A stretch of 29,013 bases of DNA from Methanobacterium sp. (GTDB taxonomy: Archaea; Methanobacteriota; Methanobacteria; Methanobacteriales; Methanobacteriaceae): the NCBI GenBank assembly GCA_003158115.1, contig PMGM01000067.1:1-29013 (forward strand), read 5' to 3'. Each line of letters opens with the position of its first letter. The stretch's first letter is position 1. Positions 1 to 9,060 of this stretch are shown piece by piece. The position numbers were made by a program, and so were the translations under genes. The notes under the pieces are model-generated. The model was not told where the DNA came from. It saw nothing but the letters and a program-made list of their open reading frames with translations, and made no database searches.

Positions 1-24
1 TTTCAAAATTTTGAAATAATTTAA

Positions 25-48
25 ATTATGTTATGGACATAACATAAT
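25..48. repeat. 24-bp dyad (11-base arms, GA centre)
   Basis: The sequence ATTATGTTATG, GA, CATAACATAAT forms a perfect inverted repeat. It lies just after another perfect 16-base palindrome at 1-16 (TTTCAAAATTTTGAAA). No gene is seen within 150 bases, so it may be an operator or terminator-like element of a gene to the left of the window. The role is inference; only the symmetry is seen. Confidence 0.5.
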
Positions 49-205
49 CTATAATTAAACTTATCCATTATTTAAAAATGGTAAAGAATAAATCGCGGAT
101 TAGGTAATGGATCATTAATTTCAAACTTTGATGTATTAATTACGAATAATAAATTTTTAAGATTAAAAAAAAATTTATAAATCTGTATATTCAAATTTTA
201 TCTAA

Positions 206-319
206 TGGGTTAAAAAGAAATTCCTATACCTTGGCCGGTTTGATACTGATTATCAAGCATATAAAGCCAACCAGAAAGCATTAAAGAATTATGCAACGAA
301 TGAAATTAAAAAAATATAA
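206..319 (+). pseudogene. Possible tail of a degraded gene
   Basis: An open frame of 37 codons ends in TAA and has no plausible start codon or ribosome-binding site; an in-frame TAA lies directly upstream at 203-205. Its residues (YLGRFDT, then a Lys/Ala-rich amphipathic stretch) look like real protein rather than translated AT-rich spacer, and local GC is higher than in the flanks. The YLGRFDT pattern recalls the end of AP2/integrase-type DNA-binding domains, but this is a weak resemblance. It could equally be chance. Confidence 0.25.
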
Positions 320-369
320 AGATGATTGAATATCTTTGGAGTAATGTAAATATTTTTGGGTTGAAAAAT

Positions 370-816
370 TTATTCTCCAAATTTAATAAATTTCTTAGGC
401 TCTAAATCTGTTTCCTTAGTCCAGAAATAAGCTTCTCCCTTAGCTATACGGAAAATTACGAGTCTAGGATCATCGAAGGTCAGGCCCACTTTTTTAAGAA
501 ATGTTCTATCTTCTAAGATCTTTTTTTTGAGTTCTAGGTCGTTTAAGAACTCAACTTCGCCTGCAACTCTCATCATAGGTGAAATACTCTCCAGAGGTTC
601 CTTAATTTCACTTGGTTGCCAGAAACATGCTTCTACCTTCTTATTTGCTTGAAGCTGGCCATACATATCTCTATAAGATCCTGTCTGGAAATAAAATCCG
701 CTATCGTCAGCAAACCAGAATAAAAGTGGCCTTACTCGTGGCTGATCTCCACCTACTGTAGCTAGATAGCAAATTTGTGTTTCATTGGCAAATTTTATAC
801 TGTCTTTAAAATCCAT
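370..816 (-). CDS. Pyridoxamine 5'-phosphate oxidase-like (PPOX) family flavin-binding protein
   Basis: The protein has 148 residues, typical of small single-domain split-barrel flavin-binding proteins. The N-terminal part reads CYLATVGGDQPRVRPLLFW (residues 16-34), the usual strand pair of the PPOX fold. It is followed by FYFQTGSYRDMYGQL and by a C-terminal beta strand region ending in FWTKE. Family members bind FMN, F420 or haem and reduce diverse substrates, so neither cofactor nor substrate can be told here. The start is the ATG at 816, preceded by a GGAGG about 10 bases upstream. A TATA-like stretch on the minus strand near 857-867 would give a short leader, suggesting the gene is transcribed alone. 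It is on the same strand as, but well separated from, the small ORF and nuclease gene upstream. Confidence 0.85.
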   Translation of the reverse strand: MDFKDSIKFANETQICYLATVGGDQPRVRPLLFWFADDSGFYFQTGSYRDMYGQLQANKKVEACFWQPSEIKEPLESISPMMRVAGEVEFLNDLELKKKILEDRTFLKKVGLTFDDPRLVIFRIAKGEAYFWTKETDLEPKKFIKFGE

Positions 817-856
817 ATCAAGTATACCTCCATTTTTAATAAAATTTAATCTATTA

Positions 857-867
857 ATAATATATAC
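857..867 (-). promoter_or_regulatory. Putative TATA box for the PPOX-like gene
   Basis: On the minus strand this reads TATATATTATT. It lies about 40-50 bases upstream of the ATG at 816, so transcription would start near 835 and leave room for the GGAGG ribosome-binding site. Inference from spacing and composition only. Confidence 0.35.
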
Positions 868-973
868 CTATAATTATTTAAAAATACTATTAGAATAAAG
901 TAACATAATTTCCCGAAAGTAAGTAATTCAATATAGTTTTTTTAATGGAAGTGAAAGACAAAAGATGTAATAC

Positions 974-988
974 AAATTAAAAAAAGGG
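974..988 (-). terminator. Oligo-T terminator after the 38-codon ORF
   Basis: Directly after the TAA stop at 989, the minus strand reads CCC then seven T then AATTT. Archaeal RNA polymerase terminates on such T runs. Its position immediately after the stop supports the small ORF being the end of a transcript. Confidence 0.4.
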
Positions 989-1105
989 TTATGGGGACCT
1001 TCTAGTATTGACAGCCATAGGGGCTTTTTGTGCATTTTCTAGGGTTTTAAATGCGTTCTTAGCACTATGACTAATCATATTATCCATATTCATAGAATCA
1101 TCCAT
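989..1105 (-). CDS. Small uncharacterised protein, 38 residues
   Basis: A short open frame starts at ATG 1105 with a near-perfect ribosome-binding site (GGAGGA at 1111-1116, five bases before the start) and ends at TAA 989-991. The product is Met- and Asn-rich at the N-terminus (MDDSMNMDNM) and ends with a basic TRRSP. No membrane segment or Cys pair is present. It lies 38 bases downstream of the NucS-like nuclease gene on the same strand and is followed directly by an oligo-T run, so it looks like the last gene of a two-gene transcript. I do not recognise the family. It could be a small partner or regulator of the nuclease, but that rests on position only. Confidence 0.5.
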   Translation of the reverse strand: MDDSMNMDNMISHSAKNAFKTLENAQKAPMAVNTRRSP

Positions 1106-1143
1106 TTTATTCCTCCTATTTTCTCAAAATTATTTACAAAAAT

Positions 1144-2121
1144 TTAAATTAATTTTTTAACTAATTCCCTATAATCATCAACAAGCCTATAGTTTTCTTT
1201 TTCCCAAGGATTAGGTCGATCATATCTAATAATTTGTCTTAAATAGTCTCTATCAGCTATTCCTATTTCTCGAGAAATGGTCGTTAAAACAAGTCCAGCT
1301 TTACCTTCATCTGATACATTTTCCGTTTCATCTTGAATTAATTTTTCTTTAATCATATCCCTTGTAACTATTGTGTATTCAAGACATAGTGGAAGAAGAA
1401 TATGTTTAATACGTTGAGGGGTTTTACGTGGTTCTTTGAGATAATTTATTAGAAGTTCTTCTAAAATATCCTCTTCATAGTCACCAGGTTCATCTGAAAT
1501 ATTAATTTTATTACCTGATTTTTTAATTCTTTCTTTTTCAACTTGCTCAGGTATAATCATTGTCCTGGCTATTAATTTATCATTACTTTGAGTTTTAATA
1601 AATTTAAAGATTAATGCATTGATACTAAGATTATAATTATCAGATAACCATTCAATCATTCTTTCAAGTGCTTCATCAAGTGAAAATCCAACTAAAAGTA
1701 TTCTCTGAGTTTCATTAATGTTTATACTTTCTAAATCGATATCATCAAAATTGTCTATTATATTATTTTCTAATGATTCTCCTGTGAATTTTAAACATGT
1801 TTCATTAATTTTATCTAAATCCCATGAAGCAACATCCGAAACATAATCAATAGCTTGAGCTAAGACGTCTCTAGGTAAATTACCCCTTTTTAATTCAATT
1901 ATGACTAAATTACCTGATTTATCTATACCTAGAAAGTCTAATGGTCCAGACTTTGTTTGGGTTTGTTCCCCAATTATAAGAATATCGCGACCTAAAACTT
2001 GAGGACATTCCTTTATCCATTTCTCAAAATCCTTTTCCATATCACCTGATTCAGCCAGTGATATATCTACAGGTTTTAATTTCTCATCAATTATTTGCCA
2101 AACTCCTATTTCAGTAGCCAC
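1144..2121 (-). CDS. RecB/NucS-like PD-(D/E)XK nuclease family protein
   Basis: The protein has 325 residues. Residues 60-80 contain PLDFLGIDKSGNLVIIELK, giving the catalytic set D62, E76 and K78. This is followed by the Q89..Y93 motif (LAQAIDYVS) typical of the RecB/NucS (DUF91-like) nuclease clade. A conserved acidic helix (EKDFEKWI) precedes it. In characterised archaeal NucS/EndoMS the nuclease domain is C-terminal. Here it is N-terminal, and about 200 residues of unknown, charged, partly helical sequence follow, so this is a relative rather than NucS itself. The likely role is cleavage of DNA ends, flaps or mismatches, but the substrate is unknown. The start is GTG at 2121 with a G-rich ribosome-binding site (GAGGGGG) upstream. 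It is followed by a 38-codon ORF on the same strand. Confidence 0.75.
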   Translation of the reverse strand: MATEIGVWQIIDEKLKPVDISLAESGDMEKDFEKWIKECPQVLGRDILIIGEQTQTKSGPLDFLGIDKSGNLVIIELKRGNLPRDVLAQAIDYVSDVASWDLDKINETCLKFTGESLENNIIDNFDDIDLESININETQRILLVGFSLDEALERMIEWLSDNYNLSINALIFKFIKTQSNDKLIARTMIIPEQVEKERIKKSGNKINISDEPGDYEEDILEELLINYLKEPRKTPQRIKHILLPLCLEYTIVTRDMIKEKLIQDETENVSDEGKAGLVLTTISREIGIADRDYLRQIIRYDRPNPWEKENYRLVDDYRELVKKLI

Positions 2122-2879
2122 TAAAATAACCCCCTCTTATGATTAGGAATTAATTTTTGTTAATATTAACTTTATCATTTAATTATAGCAAATAAACGAA
2201 TATTCTCAGTTTTACATTAAAATGATTTCATTCTAGTTTTTACTAGGCGTTTAAATAAACAAAGCAATAGAATACTTTCACTAAACTTAATTCTTTTAAT
2301 TTAAATACGGCTTTATGAGTTAATTCATAACATAAGGTTTGATAACAAGAAAAAGGTATTATGAAATATGTATCAACTACTAATTCCAGACAGTTAACTC
2401 ATATTATACAAAATTAACAGACCATGTTAGGTACTTTTAATCTAAGTTATTTTATCGATTTCTAAACTTAATTTTTGGGAGATGAAAAACTCCATTTTTA
2501 CATATTAGTATATTATTTAATATTATATTTTGTTCTATAAATGATGATAGAAACAGTTAGTTTTGGGTGATGTCTTAAATTAAATAAATTTTTATTTTGA
2601 AACTTAATTTAAATTTCATGAATTAATATTTTTTGGAATTGTTGTAAAAATCTTTATTATAATTATGAAAATAAATTCAACAATGAAATCAATAATTAGT
2701 CGATAAAAAGTGAGTATTTTTCTACTAGTAATTCTTAGTATATTTAATAAAGATAGCGATTAAAAAGAATTTATTCCAGTACCAAATTTTTATTTACGTG
2801 TTTAAAGAATTTTATATATAATTATTATACAGAATTTACAGAAATTTATTTGTAAAAAAAAATTCAACGGAAGTTTAAA
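2122..2879. other. Long AT-rich intergenic spacer
   Basis: There are 758 bases between divergent genes (nuclease on minus, purC on plus). No open frame with a credible ribosome-binding site longer than about 18 codons is present. One 18-codon frame beginning at an ATG near 2361 has a GGTATT in front but is too short to call. A short GGAG/CTCC hairpin at 2478-2493 is weak. The right end holds the purC promoter. No RNA gene is recognisable. Confidence 0.5.
2811..2821 (+). promoter_or_regulatory. Putative TATA box of purC
   Basis: TTTATATATAA lies about 60-70 bases before the purC ATG, with an A-rich stretch upstream. Transcription would start near 2845, leaving a leader of about 35 bases. Assigned from composition and spacing. 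Confidence 0.5.
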
Positions 2880-3641
2880 ATGAATCCAAAAATGGGAAAT
2901 CTGATATATGCTGGTAAAGCAAAGGATGTATATGGAACAGACGATCCAGAGCTAGTTATTGTCAAATTCAGGGATGATATCACTGCTGGTGACGGAGTTA
3001 AAACTGAAAACCTTGTTAAGAAGGGTTTTTACAATTCCATAATTTCTTCAAAGTTTTTTGAAGTTCTTGAAGAAGTAAAAATAAAAACCCAATATATAAA
3101 ATTGATTAAACCGGGTTATATGCTTTGTAAAAAGCTTGAAATGATACCACTGGAAGTTATTACACGAAACATTGCAGCAGGAAGTCTTTTAAAAAAATTC
3201 CCATTCAAGACCAAACAGGAATTAAATCCCCCAATCATACAAATGGACTATAAAAACGATGAATATCATGATCCAATGTTAAATGATTCCATTACAATCG
3301 CCTTGGATCTTGCAAATCAAGAACAACTAGACATGATTAGGGATATAACAATAAACATCAATAATGTTCTAAAAGATTTTCTTTTAGGTAAAAATATTCT
3401 ATTTCCAGATTTTAAGATTGAATATGGATTTGATAACCACAGAAACATAGTTTTGGGTGATGAAATAAGTCCTGACACATGTAGATTTTGGGATTCAAAA
3501 ACAAGTGAAGTTCTAGATAAAGACTTGTTCAGGAAGGGTGAATCTGGAGTTATGGACGCTTATGTCAAAGTTGCATCAAGAATACTAACAAAAGAAGATC
3601 TTAAAAAATGGGATATTGAAAACTTTGAATCAGAAATTTAA
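2880..3641 (+). CDS. purC: Phosphoribosylaminoimidazole-succinocarboxamide synthase (SAICAR synthetase)
   Basis: PurC joins aspartate to CAIR with ATP to make SAICAR, step 8 of purine synthesis. The 253-residue length is normal for the bacterial/archaeal single-domain form. N-terminal [17 protein letters not shown] is the ATP-binding signature. The later motifs [24 protein letters not shown] and DFKIEYGFD, followed by [14 protein letters not shown], match the substrate- and metal-binding parts of the family. ATG at 2880 fits the family N-terminus; the ribosome-binding site (GGAAG) is weak. purS begins 98 bases downstream with its own TATA-like element, so purC may be read alone or with purSQ. 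Confidence 0.97.
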   Translation: MNPKMGNLIYAGKAKDVYGTDDPELVIVKFRDDITAGDGVKTENLVKKGFYNSIISSKFFEVLEEVKIKTQYIKLIKPGYMLCKKLEMIPLEVITRNIAAGSLLKKFPFKTKQELNPPIIQMDYKNDEYHDPMLNDSITIALDLANQEQLDMIRDITININNVLKDFLLGKNILFPDFKIEYGFDNHRNIVLGDEISPDTCRFWDSKTSEVLDKDLFRKGESGVMDAYVKVASRILTKEDLKKWDIENFESEI

Positions 3642-3674
3642 GTTAAAAAAAATATTTAAAATCAAATAAATCAG

Positions 3675-3686
3675 AATTATATAATT
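3675..3686 (+). promoter_or_regulatory. Putative TATA box of purSQ
   Basis: AATTATATAATT lies in the gap between purC and purS, about 55-65 bases before the purS ATG. It would allow independent transcription of purS-purQ. Inference from sequence and spacing. Confidence 0.4.
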
Positions 3687-3739
3687 AAATAGATCAGGAC
3701 AATAAATTCAATTAATATCCAAAGGATTGGTGAATATCA

Positions 3740-3994
3740 ATGAAATATGATGCAGAGGTTAAAATAAGTCTAAAAAAAGGGATGTTAAATCCTGAAGCTG
3801 CAACAATACAAAGAGCTTTAGCTTTACTTGACTATCAAGTAGAAAATACAGCCACAGTAGATATTATCAAGTTCTCAATTGAGGGAACAGACAAAGGGAT
3901 AGTAAAAGAAGAAGTTGATGAAATGTGCCAGAGACTACTCTGTAATCCCGTAATTCATGATTACAATATCACAATATCTCCAAAAGAGGAATAA
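3740..3994 (+). CDS. purS: Phosphoribosylformylglycinamidine synthase subunit PurS
   Basis: PurS is the small non-catalytic subunit that bridges PurQ and PurL in the FGAM synthase complex of bacteria and archaea that lack the fused large PurL. At 84 residues it has the normal size. The pattern [20 protein letters not shown] followed by a short alpha/beta fold is typical. The ribosome-binding site GGTGA sits eight bases before ATG 3740. The stop is only three bases before purQ, whose ribosome-binding site (GAGGAATAA) lies in the last purS codons, so the two are probably translationally coupled. purL is not in this window. Confidence 0.96.
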   Translation: MKYDAEVKISLKKGMLNPEAATIQRALALLDYQVENTATVDIIKFSIEGTDKGIVKEEVDEMCQRLLCNPVIHDYNITISPKEE

Positions 3995-3997
3995 AAT

Positions 3998-4648
3998 ATG
4001 AAAGTAGGGATAATAAGATTTCCTGGATCTAACTGTGATCGAGATGTTTTCCATGCATTGGAACTGGCAGGTACTGAACCAGAATATATATGGTGGAGCA
4101 AAAGGGATCTTTCGGATTTTGAAGCAATAGTGATTCCCGGTGGCTTCTCATATGGTGATTATTTAAGAGCAGGAGCAATAGCAGCCATCACACCGGTGAT
4201 TAATGGAATTACAGACTGTGTTAAAGAAGGTAAACCCGTTCTGGGGATATGTAATGGTGCACAGATACTTGCAGAGGTTGGACTAGTACCAGGAGTATTT
4301 ACTGAAAACCAGAATGCAAAATTCATATGTGAATGGACAGAATTAAAGGTTGAAACTTCTAGAACACCATTCACAGCCATGTATAAAAAGAATGAAATAA
4401 TAAAAATGCCAATAGCCCATGCAGAAGGCCGTTACTTTACAGAAGATCTTAAAAAACTTCAAGATAATGATCAGATTGTGTTATCATTTGAATCAGAAAA
4501 TCCAAACGGATCAATGCAATCTATATCTGGAGTATGTGACAAAGAAGGATTGGTATGTGCAGTGATGCCTCATCCAGAAAGGGCTTCAGAAACTATTTTA
4601 GGATCTGATGATGGTTTAAAATTCTTTAAGGGAATTGTTAAATATTGA
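3998..4648 (+). CDS. purQ: Phosphoribosylformylglycinamidine synthase subunit PurQ (glutaminase)
   Basis: PurQ is a class I glutamine amidotransferase that makes ammonia for FGAR to FGAM conversion by PurL. The protein has 216 residues. The nucleophile Cys is in [14 protein letters not shown], and the His-Glu pair of the triad is in MPHPERA near the C-terminus. N-terminal [15 protein letters not shown] and the oxyanion-region [12 protein letters not shown] are also as in the family. It follows purS with a three-base gap. A hairpin-forming inverted repeat lies 22 bases after the stop. Confidence 0.97.
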   Translation: MKVGIIRFPGSNCDRDVFHALELAGTEPEYIWWSKRDLSDFEAIVIPGGFSYGDYLRAGAIAAITPVINGITDCVKEGKPVLGICNGAQILAEVGLVPGVFTENQNAKFICEWTELKVETSRTPFTAMYKKNEIIKMPIAHAEGRYFTEDLKKLQDNDQIVLSFESENPNGSMQSISGVCDKEGLVCAVMPHPERASETILGSDDGLKFFKGIVKY

Positions 4649-4669
4649 TTGTGTAATGGAATTTTATAA

Positions 4670-4697
4670 TACCAGAACTATTAGAAGAGATCTGGTA
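4670..4697 (+). repeat. Inverted repeat downstream of purQ
   Basis: TACCAGA and TCTGGTA are perfect 7-base arms separated by 14 bases, 22 bases after the purQ stop. No long T run follows, so it may be a 3'-end stabilising hairpin rather than a terminator. Function is inferred. Confidence 0.35.
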
Positions 4698-4818
4698 ATC
4701 TCAAATTTATAGATAAAAAGCATATTTTAAAATTTCTTTAAACAGTTAAAAACTTAAAATAAGTTATTTTATCCTAAAATTAAATAAACTCAATAATAAA
4801 AATTTCACAGGTGAAACA

Positions 4819-5547
4819 ATGGTTGTATATTTGGTGGGTGCTGGACCCGGAGACCCTGATCTCATAACAGTTAAAGCTATTAAAGCTTTAAAAAAAGCTG
4901 ATGTAGTTATATATGACAGACTTGCAAATGAAGAAATATTAAAGCATGCTGAAGGTGCTGAACTCATTTATGTCGGTAAAAAGGCAGGGGAACATTACAA
5001 AAAGCAAGATGAAATAAATCAGATCCTAATCGATCAAGGACAAAAACATAATACTATTGTCAGGTTAAAGGGAGGAGATCCGTTTGTATTTGGTAGGGGT
5101 GGTGAAGAGATGCTTGCTCTTTTAGAGCAAGGCATAACTGTAGAATTCATCCCAGGAGTAACTTCAGCTATCGGTGTACCAACATCTGCAGGACTTCCAG
5201 TAACACACAGGGGAGTTGCAACTTCATTAACAGTTGTCACAGGACATGAAGATCCAACTAAACTTAATAAACAGGTCAAATGGGATTTTAAAGCAGACAC
5301 CATCATAATTTTAATGGGTATTGGATTATTAAAAGAAAATATTAGGGAAATAATAAAACATAAAGACCCTGAAACTCCTGTTTGTGTGATTGAAAATGGT
5401 ACGATGTCTGATCAGAGAATACTTACTGGAACACTCAAAAACATCACAGAAAAACATATAAATACCCCAGCGCTTGTGATTGTGGGTAATGTTGTGGATG
5501 TTTTTAAGGAAGCTTTGATTAAAAAATCTGAACATAAGAAGGATTAA
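4819..5547 (+). CDS. cobA: Uroporphyrinogen-III C-methyltransferase (SUMT)
   Basis: The enzyme uses two S-adenosylmethionine to methylate uroporphyrinogen III at C2 and C7, giving precorrin-2. This is the branch point to sirohaem, cobamides and the methanogen coenzyme F430. The 242 residues match the stand-alone SUMT size. Signature motifs are [15 protein letters not shown] near the N-terminus (SAM site), [17 protein letters not shown], and the [12 protein letters not shown] segment. ATG 4819 is preceded by AGGTGA. The gene ends two bases before hemD, so the two are clearly one operon that makes uroporphyrinogen III and then methylates it. Confidence 0.96.
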   Translation: MVVYLVGAGPGDPDLITVKAIKALKKADVVIYDRLANEEILKHAEGAELIYVGKKAGEHYKKQDEINQILIDQGQKHNTIVRLKGGDPFVFGRGGEEMLALLEQGITVEFIPGVTSAIGVPTSAGLPVTHRGVATSLTVVTGHEDPTKLNKQVKWDFKADTIIILMGIGLLKENIREIIKHKDPETPVCVIENGTMSDQRILTGTLKNITEKHINTPALVIVGNVVDVFKEALIKKSEHKKD

Positions 5548-5549
5548 TA

Positions 5550-6341
5550 ATGGGATACAATGAATTTGAAGGGAAGGTAATTGGTATAACCCGCCCAGCT
5601 GAAAGAGTAGATGAAGCTGTTAGTATAGTAAAACAACACGGTGGAACTGCATTAGTCGCACCAACAATTGAACTCCGGGTATCAAATACCCAATCACTTT
5701 CAGATCTTTGTAAAATGGCCGGAGAAATTGACTGGCTAATATTTACATCCCCAACAGGAATAATATCTCTAGTTAAGCATTGTAATAATATTAAAGACCG
5801 TTTAAACCCTCTTTGTAAGATAGCTGTAATTGGACCTAGAACAGAAAATTTTCTTGAAGACCAGGGACTTAAAGCAGATGTTGTTGCAAAGGAATACACA
5901 GCAGAGGGCTTACTTGAAATTTTTAAGGGATTAGAAATTAAAGATAAAAAAATTGGACTTCCAAGAACTTTGGCAGCCAGGAACAAACTTCCTGAAGATC
6001 TTAAAAAAATGGGTGCTAATGTGTTTGTTGCCGAAGCATACAGATCTGGACTTCCTGAAAATAAAGATAAAGTTCAAGCACTAATAACTAGTATAATCAA
6101 TAGAGAAGTTGATGCATTAACCTTTACAAGCACATTAACCGTTCAAAACTTGTTTAAAATAGTTAAAGAAGAAAATAAAGAAGAAATACTCGAAATTCTT
6201 AGAAATGGAGAAATTATTGTTGCTGCTATTGGCCCTGTGACTGCCAAACCCCTACAAAACCAGGGAATCCCAGTTTTAATACCTAAAGAATACACTGTAA
6301 ATGCCATGCTTAAGATTTTGATGGATAAGTTTAATGAATGA
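5550..6341 (+). CDS. hemD: Uroporphyrinogen-III synthase
   Basis: HemD closes and inverts ring D of hydroxymethylbilane to give uroporphyrinogen III, the substrate of the upstream enzyme. The family is poorly conserved in sequence. Visible features are N-terminal GITRPAERV, IDWLIFTSPTGI, IAVIGPRTENFL, and the C-terminal VDALTFTSTLTVQNL and VAAIGPVTAKPL segments of the two alpha/beta domains. The 263-residue length is normal. ATG 5550 is two bases after the cobA stop. The operon context strengthens an otherwise moderate family call. Confidence 0.92.
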   Translation: MGYNEFEGKVIGITRPAERVDEAVSIVKQHGGTALVAPTIELRVSNTQSLSDLCKMAGEIDWLIFTSPTGIISLVKHCNNIKDRLNPLCKIAVIGPRTENFLEDQGLKADVVAKEYTAEGLLEIFKGLEIKDKKIGLPRTLAARNKLPEDLKKMGANVFVAEAYRSGLPENKDKVQALITSIINREVDALTFTSTLTVQNLFKIVKEENKEEILEILRNGEIIVAAIGPVTAKPLQNQGIPVLIPKEYTVNAMLKILMDKFNE

Positions 6342-6410
6342 TGTTAAAGAAATGGAAGATTAATATTAGAATATAAAATATAGTTCGGATATTCCAAGGT
6401 GAGGATGAAT

Positions 6411-6686
6411 ATGAAAGCAATAATATGGCCAGCTTACATCGATTCAAAGAAAACCAAAAATGAAGGAAGGAAGATCCCCCATGTTGATGCGGTGGAATCT
6501 CCAAAATTGCGAGAAATTTCCAAAGCAGCAGATAAACTAGGTTTAAATCCTGAAGTAGAAAAGAGTAAATCATATTCCAAATCATGGTGGGAAATTTCTG
6601 GAAGGGTAACTGTTGACAAGAATATACCCAAGAGGGAAATCATGATTAAAATAAGTAAGATGATTAGTGGTACTCGAAAGAAGTAA
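6411..6686 (+). CDS. srp19: Signal recognition particle 19 kDa protein
   Basis: SRP19 binds the 7S RNA in archaea and eukaryotes and shapes it for SRP54 binding; it acts at the ribosome during membrane targeting. The N-terminus [19 protein letters not shown] is the diagnostic RNA-binding strand and basic loop. [17 protein letters not shown] and [11 protein letters not shown] follow, as in the family. Candidate starts at 6399 (GTG) and 6405 (ATG) lie in or too close to the ribosome-binding site (AAGGTGAGG); ATG 6411 has normal spacing and fits the family N-terminus, giving 91 residues. It lies about 70 bases after hemD and 51 before the DHH gene. Confidence 0.95.
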   Translation: MKAIIWPAYIDSKKTKNEGRKIPHVDAVESPKLREISKAADKLGLNPEVEKSKSYSKSWWEISGRVTVDKNIPKREIMIKISKMISGTRKK

Positions 6687-6737
6687 ACAGGATAATAATT
6701 TTTATATTAAATTTTAATTTACATTCAAGGAGTTAAA

Positions 6738-8138
6738 ATGCTTAGATCACATAAATTAATGAACTTATCGTTTCAAAAAGCGCATGAACTGGTTAATAAA
6801 TCTGAAGACATTAAAATATATACTCATATAGATTGTGATGGCGTTACAGCAGGTTCTATTCTTTCTTCCATGCTTGATAGGCTTGACAAGGATCATGAAA
6901 TAGAATTTATTAGTTTAGATAAAATTGATGATCTTGAATCGGAAAATGAACTTACAATATTCTCTGATCTTGGATCTGGACAAGATATGAGTAAATTTTG
7001 TACATCATCATCCAAAACACTGATTCTTGATCACCATCCACCCATTAGAAAAATGGATGAACCGGTTAATGGGAAACTTGTAGAATTAAACCCCCATTAC
7101 CATAATATTGATGGTTCTTATGAAATTTCAGGTGGTGGAATGACTTATCTCCTTGCTAGAACATTTGGATATAATGATCTTAGCTGGATGGGTGTTTTAA
7201 GTGCTGTTGGAGATATGCAAAACAGTTTTTCAGGGAAGATGGTAGGTCTCAATGATGCTATACTGAATGAAAGTATTCAGAGCAATTTAGTTAAATCAAA
7301 ATACGACTTAGCCATCTACGGCAGACAGACTAGACCTATATTTGTAGCATTATCATATTTTGGAGATGTAAATCTTCCCATTACAAATAACAAAACTGAA
7401 TGCCTCCTGCTCTTAAATAAACTTGATATCCCTTCTAAAAATGGGAAAAAACATAGATCACTGTGTGATCTGAGTATTGAGGAGAAAAGTAGATTATTTT
7501 CTGAGTTAGTTAGGATGTTAAGCAGAGAAGTCCCATCTAGATATGTTAAATATGTACCAAAGTTAATTTCAGGAGATTCTTACGAGTTTTTAATGGAAGA
7601 AAAATACTCACCACTTAGGGATGCAAGTGAATTCTCAACTGCTGTGAATGCTTGCGGAAGACACAATCACCATAATGTTGCCTTAAATGTTTTAAAAGGA
7701 GATAGAGGTGCAGGACTTGATGAAATGGAACAATTAGCTCTTGAACATCGGCGTTATCTTGCTAAAAAAATGGAATGGATTAGGGGTGATGATAGGATTA
7801 TTCCTCTTAAAAACATTCAGTACTTCGAAGGCTCAGAAATAAAAAGTGAAGTAATAGGAACCATAGCAGGGATGATATTAAGTTATGGAGACTGGAAAAA
7901 GCCAATTATAGGTTTTACGCCAATAGGCGACGGTAAAGAAGGGATAAAGGTATCACTACGATGTTCAAGATTGCTTGCCTATGATGGTATCCATTTCGGA
8001 AATTTAATAAGAAGGGTTGCCAAGAAGGTTGGTGGAAGTGGAGGTGGGCATTCTGTTGCCTGTGGAGCTTACATACCGGAAGGTAGTACAGATAAATTTT
8101 TAACACTCTTTGATGAAAGTTTGAAGGGATTGATATAA
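6738..8138 (+). CDS. DHH-family phosphoesterase (archaeal RecJ/GAN-like nuclease)
   Basis: The protein has 466 residues. Motifs of the DHH fold are clear: HIDCDG (residues 30-35), SDLGSG (D77), DHHPP (D98, H99, H100), a Gly-rich GGGMTYLLA, and the C-terminal DHHA1 signature [16 protein letters not shown]. Archaeal members include GAN, the GINS-associated nuclease, which degrades single-stranded DNA or RNA 5' to 3' and is tied to the replication fork. Whether this paralogue is the GINS partner cannot be told from sequence alone, since methanogens carry several DHH proteins. ATG 6738 has AAGGAG upstream. It is followed 34 bases later by a winged-helix gene, probably in one transcript. Confidence 0.88.
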   Translation: MLRSHKLMNLSFQKAHELVNKSEDIKIYTHIDCDGVTAGSILSSMLDRLDKDHEIEFISLDKIDDLESENELTIFSDLGSGQDMSKFCTSSSKTLILDHHPPIRKMDEPVNGKLVELNPHYHNIDGSYEISGGGMTYLLARTFGYNDLSWMGVLSAVGDMQNSFSGKMVGLNDAILNESIQSNLVKSKYDLAIYGRQTRPIFVALSYFGDVNLPITNNKTECLLLLNKLDIPSKNGKKHRSLCDLSIEEKSRLFSELVRMLSREVPSRYVKYVPKLISGDSYEFLMEEKYSPLRDASEFSTAVNACGRHNHHNVALNVLKGDRGAGLDEMEQLALEHRRYLAKKMEWIRGDDRIIPLKNIQYFEGSEIKSEVIGTIAGMILSYGDWKKPIIGFTPIGDGKEGIKVSLRCSRLLAYDGIHFGNLIRRVAKKVGGSGGGHSVACGAYIPEGSTDKFLTLFDESLKGLI

Positions 8139-8172
8139 TATTAATTGACATTAAATAGAAGGGGATTTGACT

Positions 8173-8961
8173 GTGAAAGTTTTCAAGAAAAAAGGTGAAC
8201 TCACAAGATTTCAGATTCTTGCAGATATTGCAAGGGAACAACCACATCTCCGACAGAAGGACATAGCTCAAAAGCTGGGAATTACTGTTCAAGCTGTTTC
8301 AGAAAATATTAAAAGTCTTGTTGATGATGGTTTTGTAGAAACTGGGATGGGTAATGCAAGATATAAAATAACCAAACGAGGTATTGAAAAGGTTAAAACT
8401 GAAGCTTTAGATCTAAGGAAATATGCAGACAATGTTCTTGACACCATGAATACCTATAAATCAGTTTGGCCTGCAATTGCACGTGAAGATATGCAATCTG
8501 GAGAAACAGTTTGGTTAGAAATGGAAAATGGTACACTATATGCAGGTAAAGAAGAAAAATCTGCATATGCAAAAGTTTTAAAAACGGCTAGTGCAGGCGA
8601 TGATGTAGCATTAGAGAAATTGGGAGGTACAATTCAACTCAAACCTGGTAATATAGTTGTAATACAAGTTCCAACTATTAAAGAAGGTGGATCTAAGGCC
8701 TGTGATAATGAAAGAATCATGGATATATATAACAGAGGATTTGATAAGGTCGGTATAATGGGCACAGTTTCAAGAGCTGTAACAACTAAATTGAATATAA
8801 AAGTTGATTTTGAATTTGCTACTCCTGATGCTACTGTTGCGGCAGCTAAAAGAGGACTCAATGTGGTTGTATTTACAGTTGGTAAGATGAGTAAGAGTTT
8901 GATAAGAAAACTTGAACATGAAGAATTAAGATATATAGTGGAAGATGTTTCATCAGAATAA
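8173..8961 (+). CDS. Winged-helix transcriptional regulator with uncharacterised C-terminal domain
   Basis: The protein has about 262 residues. Residues 8-75 form a MarR/ArsR-like winged helix: [20 protein letters not shown], the recognition-helix segment [20 protein letters not shown], then a wing and [10 protein letters not shown]. The rest (about 90-262) has no motif I recognise; it contains short alpha/beta stretches and could bind a ligand. The family is found in methanogens and is generally annotated only by its HTH. TTG at 8167 is too close to the GGGG ribosome-binding site, so GTG 8173 ([10 protein letters not shown]) is preferred. It is downstream of the DHH gene, and its target is unknown. 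Confidence 0.85.
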   Translation: MKVFKKKGELTRFQILADIAREQPHLRQKDIAQKLGITVQAVSENIKSLVDDGFVETGMGNARYKITKRGIEKVKTEALDLRKYADNVLDTMNTYKSVWPAIAREDMQSGETVWLEMENGTLYAGKEEKSAYAKVLKTASAGDDVALEKLGGTIQLKPGNIVVIQVPTIKEGGSKACDNERIMDIYNRGFDKVGIMGTVSRAVTTKLNIKVDFEFATPDATVAAAKRGLNVVVFTVGKMSKSLIRKLEHEELRYIVEDVSSE

Positions 8962-9060
8962 ACACATTATTATTCTAATTTCATTTTTGTTTCAATTTCA
9001 TTAACTTTGAATAAATATTCAAATTTTATAATAAATTTTCAAAATTATTTTAAGATATGA

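Larger units (their letters stand above)
1..369. other. Intergenic stretch, left edge
   Basis: There is no intact gene. The stretch holds two palindromes (1-16 and 25-48), a possible gene remnant (206-319), and otherwise AT-rich sequence with poly-A and poly-T runs. No RNA gene is recognisable. Confidence 0.5.

Noticed and set aside
2478..2493. GGAG/CTCC hairpin followed by five T in the long spacer
   Set aside because: There are only four base pairs and no gene ends nearby.
5519..5986. 155-codon frame on the minus strand opposite cobA/hemD
   Set aside because: It is a shadow of hemD, with no ribosome-binding site and no domain. Other long antisense frames (for example 7915-8292, 12690-13112, 19115-19483) are rejected for the same reason.
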